A stretch of 64,000 nucleotides of DNA from Arctopsyche grandis (GCF_051622035.1 NC_135355.1:4030001-4094000); one strand, 5' to 3'. Shown: positions 10,391-22,288, counted from the first letter of the stretch. Translations and numbers: made by a program. The notes: generated by a model from the sequence alone, not told the origin.

Positions 10391-10995
10391 CCGTTATTAT
10401 ATATATTATTATATACCGGGCATTGTATGTAATGACGATTCCATGTGTATCTCCATTTCGTTGATGTCGGTTCACTTTTGGGAATCTAACATTTTCAGCG
10501 GACATTTCAATCTCGAGCAAACACTCTTAAAAGTCCGAACACTCTTTTGAAATGCAATGCAACTTGAAGAGAGTGAGGAAAAGCCATTGCGATATCCATT
10601 GACCTAAGTGACTGACTGTGGCTTTAAAATCGATTTTGAGAAGAGCTTCGAAGTTGTTCAATCGAAGCGCACTCGCTATCCTACAAAGCTCAAAAGCTCG
10701 ACACAAACCTACAAATTCGGATATAGACCCTCTGAAAGCATATTTCACAATAGGTGAAAAGTATAACAAATTAAAAGTATTAAAAAAAAATAGGTGAAAA
10801 GTAAAACAAATAAAATTAAAAGATTTATAAACAGTTCCTTCTAATGATATCAGAATGATCATTACTTACTTCTTTTTACTTTATATGTAAGTAGTAAGAA
10901 AATATGAAACTTTGTAATCATGATTAAATTTGGCCTTGAGATTTTAACTGAAATGAATTAAGCTTCGACCATTGTTTTTACTAGGGGTTCCAAAT

Positions 10996-11335
10996 TTAGC
11001 CAGCATTATGGCTCAATGGTAGCGTGTATGTTGCTAAACATATACGGGTGACGTCAGCGTCAGATGCGCTGCGCGGGAGCCTACATACACATATGTAAAC
11101 ACACCCACAAAGCCACATTCATTCATAATTTCGAACGGGTTGGATCGGCGAGCGTGTAATGCACGCACTCAATATTTTTCTATTAATACGTGCGCGTGCC
11201 GATAAATTATCTTACATTGTATATAAAATTAAAGCCAGCAGTGATCAGATTCAGATTTTTAGCACCAAGTGATCAGTGGGTTTGATCCGCCATACTACCG
11301 GTTGGATTTGGGGGTATTTGTGACTCCAAATCGAG
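10996..11335 (+). mobile_element. SINE head interrupted by element E
   Basis: The tRNA-like head (GCCAGCATTATGGCTCAATG, box A TGGCTCAATGGTAGCG) runs to about 11040. Element E fills 11041-11232. The SINE resumes with TAGCACCAAGTGATCAGTGG and box B GGTTTGATCC, and stops in the central domain at about 11335. Confidence 0.75.
11041..11232 (+). repeat. element E, copy 2
   Basis: Same sequence as 9334-9530 in the opposite orientation (GGTGACGTCAGCGTCAGATG, CGAACGGGTTGGATCGG, ACGTGCGCGTGCCGATAAAT). It is inserted inside a SINE. Confidence 0.7.
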
Positions 11336-11744
11336 TCTTTAAGTTCATTTTTTCCGTGAAAAGTATGAACGTATTGAAAATTTGATCTAAATAATAATAT
11401 AAATAGAAGTTTATGTATTTATAGACAAATAAACATAAAATTCTCTGTCAATTTGTAACGTTGTTCAGAGATTAGCAACTTGTTTGTTAACAGATAAATT
11501 TATGTTCTCAACACAATATCAAGAAGCCAGTTGATAAAAGTTTCTGATAAATTTAATACCAAGATTTTTCTCTCATCATTTCTGTCGTAGCGTTTCTACC
11601 TGATCATTTCTGATCCTTGTCTCTACTTATTAGCTGACAAATATCTACGAAGATATTCATCTTTACATTGACTTAAATGGACTTAATTCAATAGTACATA
11701 TCTATATAAAGTTTGTTATCTTCATAGTACATATTGTTATTTTT

Positions 11745-12170
11745 ACATAGATATATACCAAGAAGGCTTGACAGGAAGTCCCTAATGCGCCTTCCTGGAC
11801 AATTAATTACAAACAATGCAGCATTTTATTATTACATAAATCACTGTATTTCCAGAAGCTGAAGAACACGAAATAACAATTAATTATAGAATTAATCCAT
11901 TGAAACATCTATGGATGTAGATTTTGTACATAATTTTTACAAATTATACACACAATAAATACAGAAGATTTGCGACAGTAGGAAAGATGATTTTTTACCA
12001 ATTTTGAGGAACCGTTTCAATAATGATCAGATAAAATTGGCAAACTCTGATAAGAAACGATCGATTTGGAGTTACAAATACCCCCAAATCTAACCAGTAG
12101 TATGGCGGATCGAACCCACTGATCACTTGGTGCTAAGCATACACGCTACCATTAAGCCATACTGTTGTAT
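11745..12170 (-). mobile_element. tRNA-derived SINE-i, well preserved
   Basis: Box B GTGGGTTCGATCC lies near 12110-12122 and box A near 12150. The central domain is intact and the 3' hairpin CCAAGAAGGC (11758-11767), 21 nt loop, GCCTTCCTGG (11789-11798) is nearly perfect. It ends in TATATATCTATGTAAAAAT-like AT-rich sequence. Confidence 0.88.
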
Positions 12171-12950
12171 ATACATATGTACATATGTATGTCATTTGAA
12201 TTGTTACTCTAAAGCTCATCTGCAAACATAGCCCTATATATTCCTTTACAACCGTATTAATCAATTAAAAAATAATGGGTAATTTCATTGAAAATAAACA
12301 CACAATTTATTGATTTATCTATATTGTTAAATTCATATGTATTACATATATATGTAGATACTTTTTTCATCGTATTTTGATACCATTTCGTACGTGGATA
12401 AACGAGTGCCTTTTACCGTTCAGACATACACCGTAGAAGGGTGTTTTAAATTCGCTCAAAACATGCAAACCTGCCGTTTCAGACGTTTCAATGCCCAGAC
12501 TGACGTGTTCTTTTGCAAATTTGCAAATCAGATATCACATCGTAGCGGCACCCACACACACGTACTATATTATACATGTACATAAGTGAGTCGTGAAGTA
12601 TTCGAAACGGAACAGCTTTTGTGGTTTAAACGTGTTGTTGTTACGCCTTTTCGGATGAAAGGTACGAGATATGTATATAGGGGGGGCTAGGGAAGATTGT
12701 TTCGCGTGCACACACAATGCAAAAACAAAACAGGAAGCTGACGTAACAACTGGGTCACGTGGCCATTGTTCCACAATGGAACTTGACTGTTTTATACTGC
12801 CTGCCGCATGACACTAACTGTCTAGTCGTTAAACAATGCTGTTAAACTACATGTATATATATATAAACTACTCATATATAACCTCAAAAGATTGATCATT
12901 CTATCTTTCTGTTCAAAACTAACTTGTGAAACATTTCGAATTGATGTTTA
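12170..12950. other. no gene or repeat recognised
   Basis: Mixed AT-rich sequence with a (TATA)n patch near 12850. No coding pattern or relation to other parts of the window was found. Confidence 0.4.
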
Positions 12951-13387
12951 GACTCGTTCAGAGAATGGTCAGTTTGGAATAGTGCTTCCAATCCCGGAAG
13001 ATTACTTCAGCACCAGAATTGCGGTGCTAGGAATATCTGATCCCGGGATCCCGGTGCTAGCACCGGGAAATTAAATGTACATATAACAAAAAAAAGGAAA
13101 AAAATGTGCAATTGTCTATTTTCGTATTTCAAAACCGTTCAATTGCATTTTACAAACTCTCCCGATGTTTCACGCAAAAAATACTACGGTTCGAATCCAT
13201 TTCTAGATTTCTAAGATTAAATAAAAGACATTCTTTAATGTAATCAAATAAAGTAAAAAACATCACTTTGATTAATTGATTCATCTTTTACAAATAGTTG
13301 GTACCGTCTAGTAATTATTCATCGAAATAAAAGAGTGTGGATATGAACCCAAATATTGTCAGACAAAAAAAAAAAGAAAGCAAGCTT

Positions 13388-13735
13388 AAAAGAGGCTAGT
13401 AATAACAAGAACCAATAGAGCAAATTTCATAAAATATAGAGTGAATTATAGGCGTTTAAACAATTAAAATCTGATAATGCCGTGTCATGGCGAACAGTTT
13501 ACGCCTTGTTAAACAACACTTGTTAAACATCAGGAAGGTTTACTTTCTCCGTTTTAAAAACGCGATATATACGATATTTTATCTATTTACGTAATGGCAG
13601 ACGATACATTAACGTTTATTGATGACCAAAATGAGCAATATGGCAAAGTATGAAAACGATCGGATAAGACATAAAAATGACCACTGACACGAAAGCCATG
13701 CGAAACGTAAAGGAGGTATGTAAAAAAGAGATCAC
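13388..13735 (+). repeat. R repeat with intact micro-ORF
   Basis: It starts AGAGGCTAGTAATAAC, continues AGAACCAATAGAGCAAATTT and GTTTAAACAATTAAAATCTG, and has the 19-codon frame at 13594-13653 (MADDTLTFIDDQNEQYGKV then TGA). It ends AAAGGAGGTATGTAAAAAAG. Confidence 0.8.
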
Positions 13736-13945
13736 CTATAATAGGAGGTACTATTTCCGGTCAACTTCAAAATTTGAAAAAAATTTACGTCGTATCGATG
13801 GTAATTTAAGTAACCGATACTAAGTTTCAGTTTGATAGGACGAACGGTGTTCAAAATATCACCAAAATACACAGACCCACAGACACACGTGAAAACGTGA
13901 TCAGTGATCGATTCTGAGTTCGAATCAGTCAAAATATGCTACAAA
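13736..13945 (+). repeat. G repeat, 3' part
   Basis: It matches 24280-24500 (CACCTATAA..GGAGGTAC, ATTTCCGGT, GTTTCAGTTTGATAGGA, GATCGATTCTGAGTTCGAAT). It abuts the R repeat exactly where R ends in other copies. Confidence 0.65.
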
Positions 13946-14249
13946 TATCATTGCAGTTGAGCACAAAATCTGCGACACAAATACAGGCCGTTGATACCAT
14001 TTCGTGGGAACGGCAAGCCGGCGTCAAAACGGGTCAGAGAAAACAAATGGATTATGACTGTCATTGCTCATCCCACAAAAATAATATAATTTTAAAGAAA
14101 TTTTGCCAACACCGTAATCCCGGTATTCAGACTAGTTTCAGCACCGGGATTTACGGTACCAGAAAACACCGGTATCTCGGGATCCCGGGATTGGAAGCCT
14201 TAGTTTGGATGGTCAATAGAATATGGTCAGAATGTAGATGGTCAGTTTG

Positions 14250-14990
14250 ACCCAAACTCACTCTACCAGGTTTTCATATGACGTTGATGTCATATCTTTG
14301 ATAAAATCGGACAGATGTACATATATTGAAAGCTGTGTTCAAATATGAGACGATTCGGATGATCGGATGAGCCGATGCGGTCTTTAATTGCCTTGTAGAT
14401 ATGGTCTAAATTCGCGTGCAGCTTCGTATAGGTAAGCAACGTTGATGCGATTCAATCGAGACATCCATTCATTCGACGGGGGTTTTTGAATCGAGTTCTT
14501 TATGTAAATTTATAAATAAAACCCGAGGAGGTGAACTTTAGAGCTTTCGATTGTGTGTGCAAATGGATCGAATTTCCGTTTATAGAAACATAAAAGGCCT
14601 TGTGAGAATTTCCACCTAATAATCTAATGGAAACGTTTCAATGCTTCCGTAATACGCAAAAGTACAGCCACTGCGAGTTGAGAGCTTCAAATATATTTTT
14701 TTAATAATGTATATGTACATATGTATGTAGATCTGTGATTATGGTGATTCGAGGTTATAGATTTGCATGTAGTTGTCCCGATTTCATGTCGTCTAAAACG
14801 TAATTTAAGGTTTCATTCGGAATGCACAACATAATTTCAATAACTGGTTTTTAATTCAGCTATGATGGTTCATCATTTTAAATATAATCTACTTGCTTCC
14901 AAACTTTTTCTAAGAAAAATTTAATTAAATAGTAAATCGTATACTACTTATGTATGTACATATATAAATGTATGCATACATAATCGTTTT
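14250..14990. other. no gene recognised
   Basis: AT-rich sequence without internal repeat or coding pattern. There are short ATGTACATATGTATG runs of the kind scattered through the whole window. Confidence 0.4.
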
Positions 14991-14994
14991 TCTT

Positions 14995-15165
14995 AAACAT
15001 TGTAGTGCATTGGTAGAGCTATTGAATACCAGTAGAAAGGTCTTGGGTTCAAGTCCCATCCAAATACGCTGCTGGCGAGATCTTATGGAAATTAAACCAT
15101 AAATCGACCATATCCTGTTAGAATTTTCTTCGATTGTATTGGATCCAATAAATCAGTATACTCCC
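14995..15165 (+). mobile_element. third tRNA-like SINE fragment
   Basis: A tRNA-like start with box A TGGTAGAGC and box B GGGTTCAAGTCCC at 15040-15060, ending GGATCCAATAAATC and then a run of about 14 C. It lacks the central domain of SINE-i/ii. It does not fold as a real tRNA gene by eye, so a SINE relic is preferred. Confidence 0.5.
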
Positions 15166-15942
15166 CCCCCCCCCCAGTCTCTCTCAAATTCAAGTTATTA
15201 GCATCTCGAATTTGTTGAATATATCCTACCAAAATAATTTAATTCTCGCCAATTTGCTGTGTATCAATAAATTTGTTGATAATCCATATATGTCTTTATT
15301 GTATGTTTACTGTTATGTTTGAAAATTTTTTAGTACTTATGAACAAAGATAATAAGTATGTGTATCGCCTTTGGGTTAATACCTGTCATGGCGCATATGA
15401 AGTATAATAAAATATTATTAAACGAAATTTTAATAAAGATGTCAACATTGTGACTTTCCATGTTGCCTTAATTTTTGATTTCGTATTTCACAAATTTTAA
15501 TATTTTTCCGTTATTTATTATATTAAAAATTTATGGAAAAATTATTAAAAAAATTATTTTCTAAAAATTAATACTAATTTATAAAAAAAATATTTAATAA
15601 ATCGAAATCATGAAATAAATACGATATTCTAGGAAGTAGGAAGTCTCGGTGACTTTGAATTTACATTAATCGATCAAAACTAATCAAAAGTGATTAATTA
15701 AAATTGTAAATAGGTAGCTATTGATATCATATTTTATTTAAAAATGTAAAAAAAAACAAATTTCACAAAAATATCTCTATGTAAAATAAAATAAAATAAA
15801 ATAATAAATATGGAGGCCCGTCGACCTCAAGTTCGGAACCTTTCCAAAACAAAACTTTATATTTGTAAAGTGATCAAACATATTTTTTAATATAAATAGA
15901 CAACTATTTAAATTGTATAGATAAAATTAGCTATAATCATAT

Positions 15943-16199
15943 TGTTACTTGGGGGTGGGTAAAGGATCCAAATAAAAGGCCAAAGTCGCTTCACAGCATT
16001 TATGGGTGATTATTGAGATCCACGCACTGCCAGTGCTCCGTCCAGAATGCCTTGGTATGAGTCAACTGTCAGTTCTGAGAATTCTATCGGGAGTGTCGTT
16101 ACCGACCACTAAGTAAATTCGGGGGTCTCCAGTGTTAGCCGACTGCACTTAAGCCTAGAAAACCAATTATAACGGCGGCTCCTTTTAGCATATGCTACA
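15943..16199 (-). mobile_element. solo LTR, 257 bp
   Basis: TGTAGC...GTAACA ends on the minus strand, flanked by ATAT on both sides (15939-15942 and 16200-16203). It shares an exact 34 bp block (15964-15997) with the LTR at 21657-21986. No internal region or second LTR is present. Gypsy-type is likely but not proven. Confidence 0.7.
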
Positions 16200-16859
16200 A
16201 TATTAAACCTAATTAAATATCCCCAAATTATAAGTAATCATATTCCAAGTATGTAGTCTGGAATTATTGCTGTATTATACGCTTACCTATGGATAAACGG
16301 GATAAATCCAAGTTAGTTGGGGATGAGGGGGTGGGGCGTGAGGGGGACGGGGCAAAAGCTATGATATTCTGGCATGACTCGGTGTCGAAAATTCACGCTC
16401 GATATAACGGTCATAAACGACACGTCACCGGAATGGATGCGAGTCGATTTTTCAGCATTCCGAGCAACACGTTATTCGCGAAAATGAGTTTTCGCGCTGG
16501 GAAATGAGGCTCAAACTGAGGCCCCGTGTCGAGTATTAAATTTTACGCGTGTGCGCGACACTAACGCCCTCTGCAAATGGCCGCTCGCGATATTTCACAA
16601 CAGGCCAAATTTATTTTACTTAAAATGTCATTCGTCAAGGGCGCAAATCTCCGTCGGCAGCGAACGGGTTGACTTTCGACCGTGAAAGAGCGGTTTATAC
16701 GGTTCGATTGTCGAGTGTCAAAAATTATTTTTAATATAATAATATATATATAAAAACCGAGTGTCGCTAAATATGTCTGTATGTTTCGGACGATCAACCA
16801 GTATGGGGAACCAATCACAGCTGAGTAATCGAGACGCCGGTTAACGTGGTAGTGGGCAA

Positions 16860-17128
16860 GTAGGGGAGGGGGGGGTGACGAGCGCGTTTATATTTGCGCT
16901 GGGATCGTTGGCCGCGCCGGACGTCTCGGATGAGGGCGCGGAGGCGAAGACTCCCGAGCGCGGGAGGCGCTCAGGGCGTCGGGGGCCTTGGGGGCGAAGC
17001 CCCAGAGCGCCAGGGGCGCTGGGGTGAAACCTCCAGGGTGCCAAAGGCGTCGGGGGACGTGGGGGGCGAAGCCTCCAGGCCACTGGAAGCGTCGAGGTCG
17101 CGGGGGGCGAAGCCCTCAGGGCACAAAA
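16860..17128 (+). repeat. GC-rich degenerate tandem array
   Basis: Around 75% GC in an AT-rich window. Units of GGGGGCGAAGCC and CAGGGCGC, about 30-50 bp, are repeated imperfectly. Open frames of about 100 codons on both strands here are composition artefacts. Similar but smaller arrays sit inside the Helitrons at 31509-31618 and 60785-60935. Confidence 0.7.
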
Positions 17129-17248
17129 ACACACACATTCATTCATCATTTCGAACGGGTTGGATTGGTAAGTGTATAATGTGCCACTTTTATTACGATT
17201 AATATTACGTGCGCCTATAAATTAACTTACATTATACTACATATAACT
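17128..17248 (+). repeat. element E, copy 3
   Basis: CATTCATTCATCATTTCGAA, CGGGTTGGATTGG and TACGTGCGCCTATAAATTAA match the E copies at 9.4 and 11.1 kb, here directly after the GC-rich array. Confidence 0.6.
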
Positions 17249-17261
17249 TTATTTTTTTTCG

Positions 17262-17385
17262 TGTTTCAATTCCTTTTCGAAACCACCCGTTGAAATCAAC
17301 GGGCACAACACTAGTACCTATATACTAGTATTGTACCGGTTGACAATGCAACGGGCTGCTTTGGAGAGGAATTGAAATACACCTA
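17262..17385. mobile_element. two Helitron-like 3' ends facing each other
   Basis: Plus strand: hairpin CCCGTTGA/TCAACGGG (17286-17303), seven bases, CTAG (17311-17314), T. Minus strand from 17385: TTTCAATTCCTCTCC, then an imperfect hairpin CCCGTTGCA...TCAACCGG, then ATA and CTAG ending near 17325. The two ends share TTTCAATTCCT upstream. Only the last 60 bp of each are present. Confidence 0.6.
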
Positions 17386-17389
17386 CATA

Positions 17390-19180
17390 CGTTTGTACAT
17401 ACGTAAAATATTGTAACGTGGGAACATGAAAGAGTATATAATAAGTGCATTCGCTTTAGTCTATAATACAATTGTCTTTCCATACATGGTTTATTGTGCC
17501 ACTGTGCCAGACATGTTTAATGGCCTAGATTGAGGAAAAATACAAAAATTACAAAATTAAGCTATGACAGGTATTTTGAATGTTGGTACATTGAAAAGTA
17601 TTGGAAGTATGTTAGATGTGATGTGTGGATAAGTGGGATGGATGTAAGACTTCCAAGCCGCTTTAAACCGAAACTGAAAAGCCAGCTTTTTGAACATTTT
17701 TCAAAAAACCGAAATCCGGCTTTTTTTAGCTCGATCGACCGGCTTTTTAAGGTTCTCTTTAATTAATGATTTTTTCCTCAATACTAACAATTACGAATTT
17801 CAAATTTCTATGAAAGATCAAAATAAATGTGTATATCTATACTCTCTTAGGTGACAGGCGTATATTTCTTTGAAAAACAAAAAAAAAGGTACAGCACTTA
17901 GCGGTTTCTTTGAGATTTAGCAAACGAAGACAAGGTCATAAACTAATAAAATATTATATATAGTAAGTAGTTTCAATGACCTACACAAGTTTAGGTATAA
18001 AAGTATACAAAACATTAGTATCGCAAAAGCTTGTAATTGACAACAACAAAAAAGGAGTCGTAACCTCAAATGCTTTATGGCAAAATGCATGAGAATTTCC
18101 GGAATATAATTGATTTTTCTTCAAAAGAATTAAGGAGCCCTTTAAATTTTGAGGCCACATATTTACTTTTTATTATGGTTTTAAAATGTTTGTGATATGC
18201 CGTTTTTAATGAATTTGTTTCCGAAATTTGCAACGGTTTGACAAGCTTTTGGATTTTTTAAGGTGTTTTATATATATTTTTTGCTTATTAAAATGAAGTT
18301 TATAATGTTTGGCATAATATCTAGTAGCAATACAATAAAATTTAAATAAAACTACCATGTTATTTATATAATATGCTTCATTGATATAATTTTATATTTT
18401 AAAATTTCTAAATAAATTTAGGTATAAATGTAATAGTTGTTAACAGTAATACTAAAAATAATTATAATTATGTATCATTTATTATTATTATTAAAACATT
18501 TTATTATTTATTATTTAATATTTTTATTATTATCATAATTATTATGTCATTAATTTATGTTTATTTATTCTATCTTCTCCCCGTCATCTGGAATATAATT
18601 TTTATTTATATATTAAATTCTACATATCAATTGTGTGTGTATCCGCAATCAGAATTGAAAATTTTACGCTGAAAATTCAACAAAATTTGAAAATGAGTAC
18701 GAAAGCCTTATTTTCTTCCGTTACTATTTTATTTCTATCGTAAATTGAAACACCAATAAAGAATTGATATTTATAAATCACATAAAAAGTATTACATACT
18801 TGACATTAAGTTTTATGAGAAGTCCGAAGCGACCGTTCTTGATACGGCAGGGATCGCCAACGCAATATTATATATTTATTTACTATTAATAAAATAGATT
18901 CGATCATAAAAAAGTTCATTGAAACTTCATAACCCAGAGACGGCAACATATACATATTTATGTACCTATGTATATAAGAACGATCAAAACACAAAACAAA
19001 AAATATATATATAATACATATTTTCGAAACATCGTGATATTGATATACATACATACATATATTAATTTTAATACTTCTTTAAAATTTATTAATTGAAGTG
19101 TAGGTAGAATAGTTATATCCGAATAGTTTTTGAACAGACAATCAATCAACACATAAAATACTACTGAACTAAAACATTTG
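17390..19180. other. AT-rich, no gene seen
   Basis: Low-complexity TTATT/ATTAT runs near 18470-18560 and no coding signal. A dull stretch except for GGCTTTTT-like repeats near 17680-17750. Confidence 0.4.
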
Positions 19181-19194
19181 AGCCTTTCATTGGT

Positions 19195-19290
19195 TCTAGG
19201 ACACTTACCCCCTGGACACATACCCCTGGTCGAAAACCCCCTCCTGGACATTAACCCCCCCATGCAAATAACAACCCCCCCCCCCCCAAC
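19195..19290 (+). repeat. C-rich periodic repeat
   Basis: Runs of C spaced by GGACA-type units: GGACACTTACCCCCT, GGACACATACCCCT, GGACATTAACCCCCC, then a run of 13 C. A short degenerate tandem array. Confidence 0.6.
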
Positions 19291-19407
19291 GTTTTACAAA
19301 AATTATTTTATAAAAATTGACAGTATCTTTAATAAAAATCCAGAAAAATACAGATATTAATAATACATATATCAGATTCTTTATATATAATCAATAACCA
19401 ATAATAA

Positions 19408-20081
19408 ATTGATGCGATTTATCCTCAATATACCCAATATTTAATCGCCGTAGTTCTCTATCAACTCAAAAATAAAATAAAATTATATCGTGCGGTCATA
19501 TTACCATTATTAACCTATGCTTCACCTGTATGAAATAACGCCTCGAATACTAACCTTTCCAAGCTCCAAGTAATACAAAATAAATCCCTAAAAATAATTT
19601 ATAATACACCCATATATACTAACATAAAAAACTGCATGCCATATATAATATTCCGTTTGTTACAGACATTACTAACAAACTAACCAGTAGATTCTATGAC
19701 AGAATCAATAATAACCATACTAACACACTTGTGAAGAGTCTCGGTGATTACAACAAAATATCTATACCCTTCAGGTATATACACAGATTACCCAAAAACA
19801 ATCTGCTTTAGGTCATTGACTTAAGACAGTCTTTAATTAATATTATGTATTAGATGTATTATGAGCATTTATTAGAATTGTAAATAGGTTTTTGAACTCT
19901 TGTTCCTATTATGCTGTACATTCAGATTGGAATAATATATTACTATGATTACTAACAAAATTAAATTAAAATTGTAAAATAGAAAATGATCAGTAGATCA
20001 GTAGCTATTTAAATAGATATAAGATGTATTGTGAATATTAATTTCGTAATAATAAAAAGCATTTAAAAATCAGAAAAAAAT
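19408..20081 (+). pseudogene. LINE C 3' fragment
   Basis: The same LINE as 55150-55918, with frameshifts: AAAATTATATCGTGCGGTCA (KLYRAVILPLLTYASPV in the intact relative), GCATGCCATATATAATATTC, CAATCTGCTTTAGGTCATTG. It ends AATAATAAAAAGCATTTAAA. The stop codon directly after NNLL marks the C-terminus. Confidence 0.8.
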
Positions 20082-20089
20082 ATATATAT

Positions 20090-20790
20090 AGAGATCATTC
20101 GATTATAATTTTTATTGAAACAATACTACAAATAAATGGAATGAAGGAAATGTTTGGATACACCTGCAAGTGTACAAGTTTCAGAAAGGGACATCAATAA
20201 TTCATAAAGTTCATAACAAAACGGGTGAATATCAAAAAAGTTCTCCTAGCCGGCTCCTCTCCTCTCGGGAAATGTTCGCCTATATTCGTATGTACGTATA
20301 GTCGAGACGGGTTCGTCCCGAAACTGTTATATCCATAAATATCGTTTTCCTATTACGAATATTCCTCACATAGATGTATATGTGTAGAGTATACGAGTGA
20401 AATTAGGTACGTCCCGAGACCTAGAATATACTTTATTGGTTAACGATGTGTGTTCGTCGCGAGTTCGATCGCGATAAGCTCGCGAAAGCTCTCGTCGTCT
20501 CCTTTGCTTTCGGCACACTAACTTTTTATTGTTTCCGTTTTGCGAAAATTTTCCACACAGCAGTAAAATTCACTTAGCGGAGAACTTTCGCAGGAAAGTT
20601 TCGCGTGTCGCGTTTTAATGAGGGACATTGCGACGCTCCACTATGGCGAATAACGAACTGAAAAATTCCTTTGTGCATTCTAATACCGTCGAAACTTTCA
20701 CCAGTTATGTACATTATTCATTTCAATTAAGCTTATCCTAAGAATACTCGTATACATTATTTTTAAATTAATTTCTGAGATTTAGATTAG
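20090..20790. other. non-repetitive stretch with GC-rich core
   Basis: 20440-20660 carries several GCGA/TCGCG-containing words (GAGTTCGATCGCGATAAGCT) and no convincing ORF. Possible regulatory island; nothing specific seen. Confidence 0.3.
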
Positions 20791-20809
20791 AATAACCATT
20801 CAATTCTAA

Positions 20810-21650
20810 GCACATCATCTTCTATTAAGGATCTTGGTGTAATAATCAATATATCTCCTCTTGGATTCCTACTCCGCTCAAAAAAACCCTTTAATGATCC
20901 TTATGTACTTAAATTACTTTAGTTTTCCTTTGTAAGGTCTCACCTTAAATTTTCCTCAATTATCTGGTCACCTTTTTATTTATCCCATATTAATTGTATC
21001 GAAAAAGACCAACTTAAATTTATTAAATCCTTACGCTACCTTTGTATACCCATTCTACTGTTCCCGATATTTTAAAAATCCTATTTTTAACAATCTTCTG
21101 TCAGGCGACGACTTACTGATGCTACATTCTTCTTAGCTCATAAATGGTTTCCTTGATTGTTCTGATTTGCTGAGTAAGGTTGATTTCAGGATCCCAGTTA
21201 GGTATTCTAGACACGTTGCAATCTTTTCACTTAATCCTTTCAATACTTATTCCCAAAAATATTCTTATCTGAAGCGTGTTTATCGTATGTTTAACGGGGA
21301 GCTGAATGAGGGTTGATCTGTTCGGTATTTCCCTACATCAATTTAGGACTAACATCAAGAGAATCTTGACCGATCGATCCATTTCTTCTTCTATTCTATT
21401 TTATAACCTTTTTCCAATATTTTTACACCTTAGTTTAGTTATTCAATGTGCTATTTAGTCGTATTATAGCTTTTATTCTTTTCATTTTCATTTATTTATG
21501 TTGTATTTATCTTTTTCATTTGTTTATCTTTGTAAAAATCTATAATTGGACTCGGATGTTGTATATATATTATATATTTACTCTTTGTTTTTATGCATTT
21601 CTACATCTTGTTGTCTGTCGATTTTTCAATAAATAAAATAATAATAACAA
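20810..21650 (+). pseudogene. degenerate LINE C-terminal fragment
   Basis: In pieces it reads SIKDLGVIINISPLGF, SFVRSHLKFSSIIWSPFYLS and EKDQLKFIKSLRYLC, the post-catalytic KDLGV and RS-L-F-S-IW-P motifs of Jockey-like reverse transcriptases, with many stops. It ends with an AATAAATAAAATAATAATAA tail. The solo LTR begins a few bases later. Confidence 0.7.
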
Positions 21651-21656
21651 TAGAAA

Positions 21657-21986
21657 TGCATATGGGTGGGTCAGGATCCAAATAAAAGGCCAAAGTCGCT
21701 TCACAGCGTTTATTCAACGATTTAGCAAGTCCACACGTAACCACCACTCAGTTCAGAATACTTGATCTACCGTGTGTACCTCCGTATAAAGGTCAAGTTA
21801 CACAGCACAGCTTCCCCGATCCGTTAGGTTGTCTATTTTCTACACTGCTAGGTCACCCTGCACTCGCTCCGTTCTGTGAGAACCCCAGCGTATCCTTTGT
21901 TCGGGCACTTTAGCCTAATCTGGGGTCTCTATTGTTCACCCACGAATGCACTTACACAGTAGATACTCCTATGTTCCCATGTTACA
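21657..21986 (-). mobile_element. solo LTR, about 330 bp
   Basis: Minus strand: starts TGTAACATGGG, has an AATAAA at the GAATAAACGCTGTG site, and ends CCCATATGCA. The 34 bp after AATAAA (21674-21707) are identical to the other solo LTR, while the rest is unalike. No clear target duplication. Confidence 0.65.
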
Positions 21987-22288
21987 ATAATAATAATTTT
22001 TTTTTTATTCCAGACGATAGAGAGAATAGTGCCATCCCCATCGTCCATATAAAAAATATGTATATAATGCAAATGAATGATTAAATAAATAAATATAATG
22101 ATAATAATAATAATAATGAATAATAATAGCAGAAATAAATAAGAAGAAAGCCAGTAACATACAAAACATACAAAGAAGAGCGGAAATGAGAAAGCGCGGC
22201 AGGATGCAAACAATTTTACGATACAAATACGACGTAGGGAGGCTGCTCTCATCCTGAGAATATTATAGTATCGTATTATAATAGACAC

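Larger units (their letters stand above)
12966..14245. repeat. inverted CCCGGGATC-rich ends flanking R and G fragments
   Basis: Near 12985-13070 (GCTTCCAATCCCGG, GATCCCGGGATCCCGG, CACCGGGAAAT) and, inverted, near 14110-14205 (GGGATCCCGGGATTGGAAGC). These look like the degenerate terminal repeats of one DNA element into which R (13388-13735) and G (13736-13945) sequences came. A related GGTACTACCGG motif occurs at 32600-32700. Confidence 0.45.

Noticed and set aside
14995..15070. Possible tRNA gene
   Set aside because: Box A and B are present, but a full cloverleaf is not apparent by eye and an AT-rich SINE-like tail and poly-C follow.
16841..17202. Overlapping open frames of 60-102 codons on both strands
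   Set aside because: They fall in the GC-rich tandem array, where stops are rare by composition; products are Arg/Gly/Pro-rich with no domain.
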